A stretch of DNA of 64,000 nucleotides. Origin: Mucor racemosus (taxonomy: Eukaryota > Mucoromycota > Mucoromycetes > Mucorales > Mucoraceae). Shown one piece after another: positions 35,110-47,776 of this stretch. The position numbers were made by a program, and so were the translations under genes. The notes below the pieces were generated by a model that made no database searches, was not told where the DNA came from, and was given only the letters and a program-made list of their open reading frames with translations. The first letter of the stretch is position 1. Every line of letters starts with the position of its first letter. The stretch spans positions 1,364,001 to 1,428,000 of the forward strand of contig JAPEHQ010000001.1 in NCBI GenBank assembly GCA_027405735.1. Direction: 5' to 3'.

Positions 35110-35657
35110 TGCAGTGGAATTACATACTAAAAAACGCTTGAAAATAATAAAACAACCTAAATCCCAAGTGTCGCTCATAAAATATGATGCCACTTGAAAT
35201 GTGAACAACACTAATAAACAAACACTTCAATTGAACACAATAACAAATGCATGTTAAAAATATGAAATACCTTTTTGAACCATATATGTCGTGTAGATGA
35301 TAGCATCCTTGATCACGGCGCAATCAATTACACAAATGACATATATATCAAAACAGGATTCTATCCAAATCAATAATAATAATAAACAAAGATATCAATT
35401 TAGTCAACTACTCAACTACATTGAAGTTGCATTATCAATATAAATAAGATTCAAGCATATAAAAATTACCCCTTAAAAATCAAGATTGCATAAAATAGAT
35501 ATAATAACAGTAATAAACAAAACAACCATTTCCCAAAAGGTCGATATTGTCACACTTGACATCAATCCCTTATGGTCAATGCTTTACATGACTTACCCCT
35601 TAAAATATTGAATCAATAACAATGTACTCAAAACTAGAAGATTACTAAATATAAATC
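35110..35657 (+). mobile_element. LTR family L728, 3' part missing
   Basis: Starts TGCAGTGGAATTACAT like the complete copy at 3912 and stays collinear until about 35657, where a second LTR begins. The last 180 bp of the family are absent, so a deletion or recombination followed or accompanied the second insertion. Confidence 0.8.
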
Positions 35658-35848
35658 TGTTATATCAGAATCTAGATATATATAGCGCTACAGTAGTTGT
35701 ATTATCAGGATATTATTGTTATTATTACACCATTAATAGCTATTGTATTACTTGATAATCTCCTCTATATATTTCTCATCCTCTACATTGAATAAAACCT
35801 CACCTTTTACTCTTGTCTAATTCTATTAGTTTTGGTAAAAAAATTACA
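35658..35848 (+). mobile_element. LTR of the 181-bp family, no target duplication
   Basis: TGTTATATCAGAATCTAG opens a copy of the 33007-33187 element, ending near TTACA. The 5-mers around it differ (AAATC, GTTTA) and the host element does not resume on the right. It may be one end of a deleted full-length retroelement or an unequal-recombination product. Confidence 0.7.
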
Positions 35849-36100
35849 GTTTATTCTGTTCGTTCTGTCCTTTACAACCTATTTTAACTTGCTGTAGTAC
35901 ACGAAGAAACTACGCTCGATAAGTTAAAATGAGTTTTAGTATTAAATTTGACCTTGCAAAAAAAAAATTTCATAGTTTCAATCTTCAAAATTGGAGTATG
36001 CCTTCTTTTCTATAACTAACCTCATAATAAACATTTTTAGGATATACCTCAGAGACCACAAAATAGATATAAGTTAGTCGCATTATGCTAGCTATTCCTG
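35849..36100. other. Unassigned sequence right of the LTR
   Basis: AT-rich sequence with no copy elsewhere in the window. It could be remaining internal sequence of the retroelement or plain flank; no coding frame is visible. Confidence 0.3.
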
Positions 36101-37450
36101 AATTCATGTTATATCTTATGAAAGGCTCAAAAACACGTAAAATCTACTGCTTTTTCCTAAAAACTGGGCTTCACTTTCATCGCTGCTCTACTTTTTTTTC
36201 ACTAAATAACACCAAGATAAAACTATATGCCAATGTACCTGAGGTGTCCACCTTTAATACAAAAACAAGTATCCAAAAATATCCTATTTTTTTCAGTTGG
36301 TATTAATTTTTCAGTGCTAATGTTTCAGATTTTTACGCGTATTTCACTGCTAAAGAATTGAAAACTTTGAGGCTTCATATCTCTAGAAATAATTAAGCTA
36401 TACTAGTACTTTTTAATAATGAAACTTACTTGTTTTAAAATGCTCTATAACATATTTAAGTATAAAAAAATTCTGAGCACTTTTATTTTTTTTAAATTTT
36501 TTTTGGCATTTTTGTAGTAGATTTCAAAATATTTGTTAAATTGAGTAGCAGTTTTTTTTTACTCATGTCATCAAGCTCGTTGAGCTCTCTCGGGTCCAAT
36601 TTAGTTTTTTTCAAAATATTGATTTTTAGTGGAGATATTCTCAAAAATGTGTACAAAAAGTTACCTTCATTTCTAGCGTCCATTTTCCCCTTGTATACCC
36701 TCATCCTAAATTCTGAATCTGAAAAAATTTGGACAAACACCTCGCTTTCTCTACGAAAAATGCAGCTAGAAGATTCCGCAATAGCTCGCTCGATAGATAA
36801 TGATTTTGCGCATCACATCAATTAATTATATTTTGAATATACTTATAAAAAGTGATGTGTATCTTCAAAAAACCTCCAAAATTTAAATTGTATTTTACGC
36901 AAAATTTAATGTGGAGTGGTTTTTTGATTTTTGTTTAGCTGGATGCAGAATCCAAAACTGTACAAAAACCACTTAATACGCTAGGTTGATTTACTTTGCA
37001 GTTCATGAGCCATTAAACGATTTTGATTTTTTGAATCATTTTTCGTTCATTTCAACGAATAAATGTTGAAACCCAGTTACCATAGGCAGAAGCTTCGACA
37101 TGAACTATTATTTTGATTATCTCGACGAAAAATCGATATTTTTCGCTGAAAAAAAAATATGCAAAGTAGCTTAAAGTTGGATCTATCTTATGAATGTAAA
37201 AAATTAATATATACCTCAATTTAGGTTCTCAATTTTTCATAATCAATTTTAGGTCAATTTTGGCCAATGTTTGTCCAGTGCACTTATATTTTGGTATTAA
37301 TATTTCTATTTTCCGAGAGATACCAATGATCCGTAAAGAGAAGGTACATATTTTTTGAAGGTTTTATGTAATTCGACTCAATATCTGCTGAGAATATTCG
37401 AAAACCATATAAAAACCATCTGAAATCTACTTTTTACAATTGTAAAAAAT
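36101..37450 (-). repeat. Repeat family Y, copy 3
   Basis: Matches 25.75-26.77 kb and 60.21-61.21 kb. The minus-strand frame (36810-36492) is open and conserved, with VYKGKMDARNEGNFLYT, but its Lys-rich tail is shorter than in copy 2. Confidence 0.8.
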
Positions 37451-38556
37451 CAATAGCAGAAGCCCTATCTCAATGAATTTTAGTCCTAATAACTTTCAAC
37501 TTTCCACAAAAGTAGGGACACATCTTTGACACGCTGATCTCAAAGGTCAACTTTCACAACCTACTATGTGCTAAGAAAACCCTTGTTAAAGTGCACCTAT
37601 AGCTTGCTGTACACTTTTATTGAGAACAATTTAAATATGATCTCTATAAATACTGATCCAAGTAAGCTACCACTTTACATGGATATATATATATAAATAG
37701 GTACTACAAGTATTTCAGATATCAGTTCTCATGGGCCATTGTGCATTCAGTAATTTTGAACAACAAGTTGGTTGCCTGCTATTTACATATACTAAGGTCA
37801 GTAAGCTCATTAGTTCTCGCCGAATATGGATCTACATGACCTCCAACTGCAATGGCAGGTACCTCTAGTGTTAATCCGCAGAACTGCAACAATGTCTAGT
37901 GCTATAGTTTTAACATCCCATTGATTTTCTGGTTAAATCGCAGGAATCAAGCGCGTACTTTTTCCAAGTAAGTTTTGTGGCTCAATAGACCATTTATTTA
38001 AAATTAGAAATAGCACTAAATCAGCCTAAATCAACCAAAACTAGCATATGTGATGGCAACTACCGAAATTATCAAGTAATCGTCCTCTTTACATGTGATC
38101 AAAGTTGTAGTGCAATGTGCCCCATATCTATTTTTTCAAAATTTTGGACATTCAACATTGATTTCAACGCAATTCTGAATATTGCAATTTCCAAAGAAGG
38201 CTATATATCGTAACGCTTCTTCAAATTAATGCAAATTAATGCCTAGAAGATAATTCAAATCTGTCATTTACAGTACTGCAGGTATAAGCTCAATTGCTGG
38301 CATTTGCTGTATGCTATGTGCTCTTTGATTATATATATTTATAAGTGTATTTAACTATTTTTTTTTCTTTGACATCCTGCATATCGCAATTGCAAATGAA
38401 TGTGATTTATTGGCCAATACCAGCATGCTCAAGCTCATAAAGCATCAATGGATCAGAATCTCATGTTTGGTATCAAAACACAATGTAATGGGTCAACAGT
38501 AAAGATTAATGAAAGTGCTTATTATTAGCTGTATTTATTTATATCAGATTACGTGT
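37451..38556. other. Intergenic, no gene seen
   Basis: About 1.1 kb between repeat block 2 and the 3' end of the Munc13-like gene. I find no open frame, RNA gene or second copy of this sequence in the window. Confidence 0.4.
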
Positions 38557-41500
38557 TTATCGCAATGGCATGGTAGCATGTTCAGTAGTGGGCGTTAAAT
38601 CGTTTGTTGGAATAGTGGGGACTGCAGGAATTTCGTGTCCTTCTGAACTAGCAGCATCTGCGCCTGTTGTTGAAGTATTATTAATGTAAGCAGTAGGATT
38701 ATTACGCTTTTCAAATTCATTGTGAAGGAAATCACGAACTTGTCTGCCTGATCGCATACGAAGAATACGAAGAATGGTATCGCTGTTGGGAAGTTCAATG
38801 GAAGCAGATTTTCTAGCACTTGATTTTCTCTTTCTAACAGTATTTTTAGAATGGTATACTGATTTACTTCTATCAGCTTTTCTTCCTCCACGTAATTTCA
38901 ATTCTAATTGATTTTTAACAGTTGTATTGTATCCCTCAATCAGCTGTTCAGTTTCCAAATTATAAGCTGCATTAATGGCTAAAAGGGCATAATATTGAGA
39001 GTTTTCCAATTTATCCAATGGAACGGCATCAGCATCCTCACCACCATTGAATAATACTTTAAGAAGCTATATGTGTAATAAAAAGTGTCAGCTCATTTTC
39101 TTTGCTATGCACGTTGTTATGAGATCCTACCTCTAACCATTTATAAACAACGTGGAATTCATAATCATCCAAAGGCTTCCATTCAGACAATTGTTCTGAA
39201 AGTGGTGGTAACAAAACACCTTCTAATGAAATAAGAATCTCTCTCCAAATTCTCAAAACAACAAGTTGCATATTCGTTTCAGATAAATTGTCATTCAAAA
39301 TTTTAAGATTCTTTTCCAAATAATCTAATAATGGTGTAAGAGAATCTTCACAATCTTGCAGTGTTGGATCAACATGTCTGCTAGTTCTGGAAAAGGATGA
39401 GAAGAAACTGCGATCACGCCCCAGTAATTTATCCAAAGACTTTCGATTCAAAACTTGACGGAAGTAACTACCCATCTAATAAAAAGTAACATAAGCAAGA
39501 TGTGTCAATTAAGATTACTGTCATAAAATATACCTTGTCTACAATAAGACCAGCGGCATCATTTTCTGCTCTCTTTAATACACGGAAGGCTTTACCAAAC
39601 CAGAATTGAATGTCATCTTTTTCACCTTCCATACTAATACGTAAAACAAGTCTGCCCTGAGGATTAAAGTTCAATACCAATTCATGTGTTTGGAAATCAC
39701 CATAGTAAGAAGGACCCAATTTAAACCAGACACCACCGCATTCTTCATCGGCACCAATGACATCTTCATCATACACAAGGGCTAAAACATCCATGGTTTC
39801 ATCAGTGAGCCAAATATCAAAAACTTGATCCCAACGAGGATTTAATGTCTCATATACTGTTCTTGTTCTAGCAATAGGTTTTGAATCAATTTCGAGAACA
39901 ATATAAGGATCGCTCAATCCATTATTATCAGCAGGAGGCAAATTTTCTGCTCGTACAATCTTGATAGAATAAAGATAATTTGTAGGTTGATCATCCTTCT
40001 TTTCTGTAATGGGTAATTGTGATTCATATTCTCTCATTTCTTGGGCAATTTCATCTACATCCATATTTTGGTATAATCTATCCAATTTAGCACGAGCACC
40101 TTCAATATTATTGATTTTCACGCAAGTTTGTGCCATGAAATCATAAGGATCTTCATTGCCTTTGCCGTGTTGACGGTTACCAATTAACTGATAACGAGCT
40201 CTATCAAAAAAGGTTGCACTAGCATTACTATCATCCTCTCTGTAAGCACGAGGATAAATGTCCATTGTAATCATTTCTTCCAACTCCATGGTATATTGTT
40301 CAAGAGCAACGCCAATCACTTTGGAAAGGGCTGTATTGAATCGGCATTCTTGTAAACTATTTGGCCATTCTAGCTTTTGTACAAAATCAACGGCTTGATG
40401 AAACATTGTAAAAAGATCAACAATAGAAGATGAATGCAGAGTTGTGTCATTGATGGATTTGAACTGAAAGTGAGAGGATTAGTTTTACGTTTAAGAATAC
40501 ACTCATCTATAAAATACCTCGTCTTGTTTAATGGCATTTCGGACCCATTCAGGGGTTTCACCAGCCGTCGTCTTTAACCAACGACGTACATGTAACAAAA
40601 ACCAAGATTCTACCTTGAATAAAGCAGATTTCTGTCTGGGACCATATTGATCATAAAGTCTTTTCAATGTGAGTACCTTGTCGTACAGTTGGAAAGTAAG
40701 ATCAATAGGTGCATTTCTTGCCTCGGGAAGAAATGCCCAATTTTCCATTTCCAATACAAAGAAGGGCATTTGTCTAGCCATGACTATACCAGGTAAATGC
40801 AATGTACTACAAAGGGGAGAGCGGTTAATTTTAGATACATAAAAGGGGTTGAATGTTTACTTTTTGAGCGGCTTCTTAAACTTTTTGGCAACACTAACAA
40901 GTTCCTTGATTAGTTTATCGGCCATATTCATCAAATTGGTCATATCATCATTTTTAGGGTCTAAAACTGATTTTTCAAGGACTCTCCAGCGAGATACAGC
41001 TGCGCCCTGTTTTGATTAAACTTTAGGAGCGTAGCATGAAAGGAATATAAATGTCAACTTACTGCAATGGTTTCTTCTAATAAACTAAATTGACGGATTG
41101 GATCAGGATGATCTTCCAAATATGCTGGATTTTCATAAATACTATCGAGTAGAGCGATTTGATCTTTTACGTAATTAGGGCTGTAAATCAAAAATTAGTT
41201 TAAATTGATATGCATTATTCAGTAAAGAACGTACTTGACTCTCCAATATTGACTCAATGAATCAGCAAGAGAATGAAGGCATGTTTCATTTAAACCTTCG
41301 AATACTCGAATCAAATTTTCACGCTATTGCATCAACAAACATTAGTCAAGTATATACATGCACATCACTTTTTCTGATCCTTACATCATTGATTGTCCAA
41401 TTTCGGATTTCATTTTCTTTTAAACATTTATCAAGTCCACGCATTGCATCGCTTGCTTCATCAATATCAACTTCGCCTTGAGATTCGTCAGTATCTAAAC

Positions 41501-42972
41501 GGTTTTTGATTAATTCTAAATAGAGAACAGCTCTAAATGGAGGAGATAAACGCCATGTTTTCCAACATTCTCTCAAAAGATCTTCTGAAGCTTGAGATAA
41601 TACACTTGCTTTGGCACGCTCTGTATCTGGAGCAATGTTTGTATCTAAATCCATGCACATATTCATTAATAAACGGAAATAAGATCGAGGATCATTAGGA
41701 ATATATGTATAAGGGCTCTGTAAAATGTTGAATGTTAGCAAATGCCGTTTTACGTTTTGTTGTATACATACATCATCTGTAGAAGATACGTTTCCATAGC
41801 TCGAACTTCTTTTAGAATCACTAGGTCTTCTACCAACGTTATTAGCACTAGAGCCACCTGCACTTCCACTGCCACCTCCAGATAATAAATTGGCAGAACC
41901 AACATCCTGTTCGTTACTAATATTAAGCGAAAAAGTTGGGCTTGTTACCATAATGGTCATTAAACCTTGTAAATATTTCTTTTCTCTAGTCAACCAAGTA
42001 TCATATGCTTGCTGGCTAGCGAAATCTTCTCTTCTACCTGGAAAAGGTTGATTTTGGTTTACAGCATTAATACATTGCTTCAAATCTAAAAAGAAATTCT
42101 AATAGAAATGTTGTATTATATTGAGTTAGATTGATCTTGTCTACTGTTATACAGAAAAAGAAACTTACAGATTCGGTACAGATAGCTTGTAAATCACGAA
42201 TCTTTTGTCTGTGGATGGAATTCTCGATTTGAAATAAGTTTTGGACTGTTTTGACCATGGAAAAGTTCTCAATGACATCCAAAATGTCAGCACTGTTGGT
42301 AACTGGATTACTATTTCTTTGTTCTTGTTGTTGCTGTTGCTTTGATTTAGGAGGTAAAATTGATTTGCTAAGTGTATCAATCAAATCTTGAGAAGCAGAA
42401 TTTGGAGCATCTTCTTTCAATGTCAATAGCAATATTTCTGTAAATAATACTACATAACGATCCAAGTCTTTAAACCATACGGCTGGGTTAGGATCAGACT
42501 TTTTAAGTTCAGTTTCACTTGTTCGAAGAAAGGTAATCACCAAGTCATTAATAGAACCTTGAGGGCGAAAACGATGCTGTTTCAAAGTATCTCTAACTTG
42601 TCTTACAACGGATACAAAGCGGCGATCAAGATATTCTGATTTGCTGACATCTTTACCATCTTTAATATCATCTAAACGACGTAATAAACCAACCACCACT
42701 GGTTTAGTCAACTTGTCTTTATTTGGTTCTTCGCTACCAAACTTGTCTGCAATGTTACCAAAGACATCGCTTACCCCGCTGAGATGAACAGAATGCCTAT
42801 TACTATTCTTTTGTTCTTTGGAAGGCTGTAGCTTTTGCTTGCTATTTTCTTCTAAACAAGCGTGGATAGCACAACGAAGTGTATAGTCATAAACAAAGGC
42901 TGGATTTAATGTTCGAACAGTTCTTCTTGAGTTGCCTATCCCACGTCTCAGTGTAGAAGATTTTGATTGCAT
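38557..42972 (-). CDS. Munc13/UNC-13-like protein with C2 domain
   Basis: Fungal member of the family with Munc13-homology domains around a C2 domain, related to fission yeast Ync13, which links exocytosis and endocytosis during cell-wall growth and cytokinesis. Exons on the minus strand: 42972-42169, 42098-41772, 41717-41385, 41323-41235, 41180-41063, 41006-40861, 40806-40518, 40463-39534, 39475-39131 and 39066-38557; all phases agree, 1296 residues. The C2 domain is at about residues 865-985, with SDPYIVLEID and YDEDVIGADEE supplying acidic calcium-loop residues. Helical MHD-type segments lie on both sides. A Gly/Ser linker (GGGSGSAGGSS) lies in exon 2. The C-terminus has a basic patch and a Thr/Pro-rich tail. 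It is divergent from AP-3 sigma, with 235 bp between starts. Confidence 0.85.
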
Positions 42973-43207
42973 CCTTTCTTTATAAACGATAATAAAAAAA
43001 TAAAAATAAAAAAGAGACTATTAATGAGAAGAAAGTGTGTGTAAATGAATGGTGCCTGATACGAGCGAATAAAACATGGATTAAGGATGGGCTGAGTTGC
43101 ACTTTTATATATTGAACAAAACGGACTCTTAACCACCATCTGGGAAGAAGCAACGAACAATTGATGTTTGGGCTGGTTTTCTTCTTTTTTTCGACAATAT
43201 ACCGAAA
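42973..43207. promoter_or_regulatory. Short divergent promoter, Munc13-like / AP-3 sigma
   Basis: Only 235 bp separate the two start codons, so both promoters must overlap or be very compact. No specific factor site is claimed. Confidence 0.5.
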
Positions 43208-43904
43208 ATGATTAAATCCGTATTGATATTTAACAATCATGGTAAACCTCGATTGATCAAATTTTACCAGCAAATTGTAAGTTGAACATGTAAAAAACCC
43301 AACTCAAATGCTCAAAAATCATTTGCAAAAGGACATTGCAACACAACAAGCACTAGTACAAGAAATCTTTTCTTTGGTATCAAAGAGACCCGACACAGCA
43401 TGTAATTTCTTGGAGGGAAGTAAATTGCTTGGTGGCAAAGATACACGTGTTATATATAGACATTACGCTACTCTTTATTTCGTATTTGTCGTCGATGAAA
43501 GTGAGAGTGAACTTGGTATTTTGGATCTTATTCAGGTAAACGTTTTTCCTTTTTAGTTTTGATTTCACATGATTTCAATCAAGTAAATAATATATTTTAG
43601 GTCTTTGTAGAGAGCTTAGACAGATGCTTTGAGAATGTATGCGAGCTAGATCTTGTAAGTTGCGTAAAAGAATACCTTAGAGACTGAAATATGACGCTGA
43701 AAATCAAAAATCTAGATTTTCCATTTTGATGAAGTTCATGCTATTTTATCAGAAATTATTCAAGGTGGATTAGTATTAGAAACAAACATGAGCGAAATAG
43801 TTGCAGCAATAAACGAGATGAATAAGGCAAAGAAAACTGGAGGAGTAACAGCAAGTAGTCTAAGCTTGAAAGCAACAGAATCACTGAGAGGATTTCGACA
43901 TTAA
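43208..43904 (+). CDS. APS3: AP-3 complex sigma subunit
   Basis: Small subunit of the AP-3 adaptor, which sorts cargo from Golgi/endosomes to the vacuole. Exons are 43208-43276, 43332-43535, 43601-43654 and 43716-43904, giving 171 residues. The opening MIKSVLIFNNHGKPRLIKFY is diagnostic of AP-3 rather than AP-1 or AP-2 sigma. CNFLEG, YRHYATLYFVFVVD, SESELGILDLIQ and CFENVCELDLIFHFDEVH are conserved in order. The C-terminal tail is short. Its 3' end converges on the septin gene, 67 bp away, with a poly(A) run between. Confidence 0.96.
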
Positions 43905-43971
43905 TAATAATATTAATAAAAAAAAAAAAAAAAAAAAAAAGGAGTGTTTTATTATTGTGTATATAATGGTT

Positions 43972-45180
43972 TTAAATCAATGGTACACCTGCTTTGGAAT
44001 CTATTCTAAGCATTCTTTTAACTTTACGATGTAATAACTGTTCTGTGCGATATTGTTCGTAAAATCGTTCAAAGGTATCGATTCTCAACATTTCTCTATG
44101 GCTTGAAAGAAGTGTATTTTTCAATTGTGAAAAATCACAATGTGTTGGATTAGAACACTCAACAACAGCCCAAGGATAACGTCTTCCTAATACATTTTTA
44201 CTGTCCATACGACTATTTGTTCTTTTAGATGTAATTGGTGATGACATTTCCTCGTCTTTTGTTGCAATTGTTGATTCAATGAAACGATTTGCAGCAATGT
44301 TAAGTGGAAGACCAGTTTCAGGATCTTCTTCAAATCCAACAAGTGTAAATGGCATATTATGCAAATAATCAATCAAAGCACTTGCATCTTCATCTTTGTC
44401 TTCTTCAACACATTCTTGTAACATTTCCAACACTTTATTCATGTGTTGTGGTTGTTGTTTGATTGCTGCTGCAGTAGGTGTGCTTGTGGAATCATCTTCT
44501 GCATCGATGTAACCATAAATTGGGATTCGAAGTATATCGAATATTTCTCTTTTAAATACTGATTTGATGTGTTCACGTTGAGCCACTGTCAAAGTATCTG
44601 ATTTACCTATAACTGGAATAATATTGACACGAGTACTAAGCATTTTAAGGATATATTTGTCAGCCTCACTCATAGTTTGCATATTCTTGATATCAATAAA
44701 ATAGAGACAACAATGAATATGAGTATCCAAAGCTTTGGCATCTCTTTTTACTTTAGATTCCTAGTAATAACAGTTAATATTACAGGCTCATTGTTGTATT
44801 TATGATATGCATACTTCGGCTAAAGTCTTTTCAAATTGATAATCAATATATCTTGCAATATATCTTAACTGATGATCTACTGCATGTCCAGTTGTAAATC
44901 CGGGAGTATCAATCATTGTTAATGCTGTTCGTTGACCGTTTTCTTCGATATGCATAGAAACAGTATAGAGTTCATCCGTTGGACGTAAAGAATCCTTCAA
45001 CACCATGGGCTTAGATTCTTTGAAAGAACCTGGGATCACATCCTGCTTTAAAGTTTCACAAAAAGTTCTTACAAAGGCAGTTTTACCTGAACCAACAGAA
45101 CCAACAACCATAACATTTAGATATGATAGAATGTCTTTTCTTGATTTTGATAATTTATGAGAATAAGCGTTATATAACAT
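43972..45180 (-). CDS. Septin-family GTPase (divergent)
   Basis: Filament-forming GTP-binding protein acting at sites of septation and hyphal branching. Exons are 45180-44815 and 44760-43972, giving 384 residues. The P-loop is GSVGSGKT (27-34) and the G3 motif DTPGF. The G4 motif is GKSD (about 174-177) where most septins have AKAD. DTHIHCCLYFI and RYPWAVVE..NPTHCDF belong to the septin-specific region. No C-terminal coiled coil is visible; the protein stops at AGVPLI. An Asp/Glu/Gln-rich insertion follows YGYIDAEDD. It may be a non-core septin. It is read convergently with AP-3 sigma. Confidence 0.85.
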
Positions 45181-45929
45181 TTGATATATGCAGAGTAATG
45201 CTCGACGATAATCTCGTTAGAAACTTGATGTCTAATTTATACCTTATTAAAGTTTGAACTAGATTTGTTTACCTATCAATTTTTTAAGCTTTTTTTTTTC
45301 CATGCATCAAATATCATTGCCCCACACATTATATCCTGATTTTCATCATTTTGACAACAATGAATTATAAAAATGATTTTGAATTTGACCATATGAAAAT
45401 ACAATCAACGTTTTTTTTTTTTTTTGTGTATGTGTTTTTTACTATATTCGGTTTGATAAGAGTATTAATAGACATTTTGTAATTTGTATTTTGTGGCTCT
45501 TTTTCGAAAGCATATAACATGGTTTTTTTTTTTTATTTAGCCCATCTTTGGGTTGTACAATTGTTATACACATAGAGCAAAAAGTTTCCGAATCCTATGC
45601 AGAAAAAAAAAAAAGAAAAAAGCGGGCTTATGCTTATGGAGGTAGCTACACTGTATCAAAATGTAAACATTGTAAATAAATATTGATTATATAAAGTTTT
45701 TTTTTTTTGTTTATTTGAAATTAGAAATAAAGGAACTGTACAAATTAACCATACATGTGTGGCTTCGAATGATGGTTGGATAAGAGAAAAATGTTGAATG
45801 TGTGAGTGTGAGTGTGTGTGTGTGTGTGTGCGTGTGTGTGTGTGCGTGTTTGTGTGTGTGTTTGTGTATATATTATGTATATTTTATGCTATAAGAAAAA
45901 AGAAAGGAAAAAGATAAATAAAAGATTGT
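45181..45929. other. Intergenic with microsatellites
   Basis: Septin promoter side and 3' flank of the glycosyltransferase gene. It contains several poly(T)/poly(A) tracts and a TG-repeat at 45798-45868. No gene seen. Confidence 0.45.
45798..45868. repeat. (TG)n microsatellite with C/A/T interruptions
   Basis: About 70 bp of TG dinucleotides interrupted by AGTG, CGTG and TTTG. It lies just downstream of the glycosyltransferase stop codon. Confidence 0.9.
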
Positions 45930-47336
45930 TTATACGAATCTTCCGATGGCCCTTTGAAATGGCTTGATGGAAGCACATTCCTGTCTTAAATTTTCAGACT
46001 TTGAATGATCCCATTTCTTTTGAGTAATGAATCTACGAGCTAATCTAATACAAAGTTCTTCTCTAAATTGAGTGTATAATCTACGGTTATAATATCTTTC
46101 TACTTGTCTGGCTTCATCAGGATAAGCATGAGTTTGATGAACAATAAAATCATTTGGTAAAACGTAGTAATCAACACCAGAAATGTATAATTCATATAAA
46201 CAAGCAGCCTTGTTACTACCATAACCAGCAAATCTCTCATCACACCATGGAGAGCCCTGATTTTTAAAGATAACATAAGGTTCGTAAGAGTGTTGATATG
46301 TTGTCACTTGATAGATTTCCTTTTCATTTGATGTCCAACGTTCATAATCAGTAGGAGCATGACCAGGTAACCAAAAGGAATGAAACATTTCAAGCTTATT
46401 ATCATTGTATTGTTTGACAAGATCGGGCTTATTAGAAGGGAAATGACGGTAATCCAAGCCTTCTTCTTGCTTGGAGTATTCAAATGCAGGTATCACTAAA
46501 GCAGCTTCACCAGAACGTAATAAAGACATGGCCTTTGGGTTATTTAACACAGATTTACGAATGTCTGTACATGGAAAAAAGTCGATATCTAGTTGCATAA
46601 CATATTCAGTTCTTGCGAATAGTTTAGCTACATTTCTCCAGAGATTCAATTCACGGTCAAATTCATCACGAACCACATGTACATCAACAAATTTACGCAT
46701 GTTTGGATTCTTATCCATAGCTTTTTGTAATAACTCTAAAGTGTATTCACCTTCTTCATCATCTGATATATGAATAGTAGTAGAGATGGGTCCTATTAAT
46801 AGTATTTTAGTTATATATGTAAATCATTTGATGTGTATATTTATATATATATATATATATCCATGTATAGTACCTTGATATTGTGTGGCAAGTCTGGCTA
46901 GATTAGGAATTCTATTTCTTGTAACCAGTGTAACAATTGTAATATCTTCACCCGTCATATTCATAGCGGATTTATAGTAATAAGGAATAATTTGAGATTG
47001 TTCAGAATAAGAAGATAACGAGAAAGACTTTGATAACACTGTTTCTATCGGTAATTGATGCAGGCCACCTTTTTTTTGTATGTGTTAATATAATGCAAAT
47101 CCCAAAAGAAAAAGAAAAAGAAACTTACCATTGCCATCAGTCCAACTAAAATGGCTATTAAATTGACCTTGTTGTATAGAAGAATCATTTCTATAAAATA
47201 ATGCTCTTCTGAAATGAGATGAATTCGGTTCATATGTATAGTATTTTGCTAATAAGGCCAAACAAGACAAGAGTAAAACTAATCCCATTGCTTTTGCTCC
47301 TCTACGAGCCATGAAAGTTTGTAAATCAGCACTCAT
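45930..47336 (-). CDS. LARGE-like glycosyltransferase (GT49 domain), type II membrane protein
   Basis: Predicted Golgi glycosyltransferase. Exons are 47336-47129, 47068-46874 and 46792-45930, giving 421 residues. The start MSADLQTFMARRG precedes a signal-anchor (about residues 16-33, MGLVLLLSCLALLA); an upstream in-frame ATG at 47408 is possible but would add an Ile-rich stretch less typical of a type II leader. The catalytic part has ITIVTLVTRNR, LARTEYV-like text (LFARTEYVMQ) and DIDFFPC near residue 203, a DxD metal-binding motif. EPYVIFKNQGSPWCDERFAGYG and DFIVHQTHAYP-type segments are typical of the dystroglycan-modifying LARGE C-terminal transferase family. The substrate in fungi is unknown. 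Its promoter region has been split by a LINE. Confidence 0.85.
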
Positions 47337-47634
47337 TTCTTTGTATGGTAATAAATAAATAATAATAAAAAGGTTTTTTGATTCTACAACAATTTTCGCT
47401 TTTTTCAATGCCTTTATATATCAATTGGTTTGGTTTTGATTCTATAAATAATATCCATCATGATCCCATCAAAAAGTTACACAAGAGTGCCCAAATTTCC
47501 TTTTTGTTTTTCTAGATATTATTCCTAAGCCCAGTGAAATGAATACAGAATATGGCTTTAATTTTATATTTGGATTTGATGCCATATAAAATAAACATCT
47601 CGTTTTGGACATTTAATCAATATCAAGCTTAGTA
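47337..47634. promoter_or_regulatory. Proximal promoter of the glycosyltransferase gene, up to the LINE
   Basis: About 300 bp remain between the start codon and the LINE poly(A) tail. AGCTTAGTA at 47626-47634, continuing into the T run, is the left copy of the LINE target duplication. Confidence 0.5.
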
Positions 47635-47776
47635 TTTTTTTTTTTTTTTTTTTTTTTTATGGGATGAAAGTTTTAAATTTTATTTAAAAAAAGAAAATTG
47701 AAACTCATCATAGTGATGGACAAGGTGTATACTAGGTAAAGTGACCTGCCATATTAGTATCATATATATATATATC

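Noticed and set aside
47337..47408. Upstream ATG for the glycosyltransferase
   Set aside because: It would add a Lys/Ile-rich stretch before the signal-anchor; the ATG at 47336 gives a normal type II membrane topology. Not excluded.
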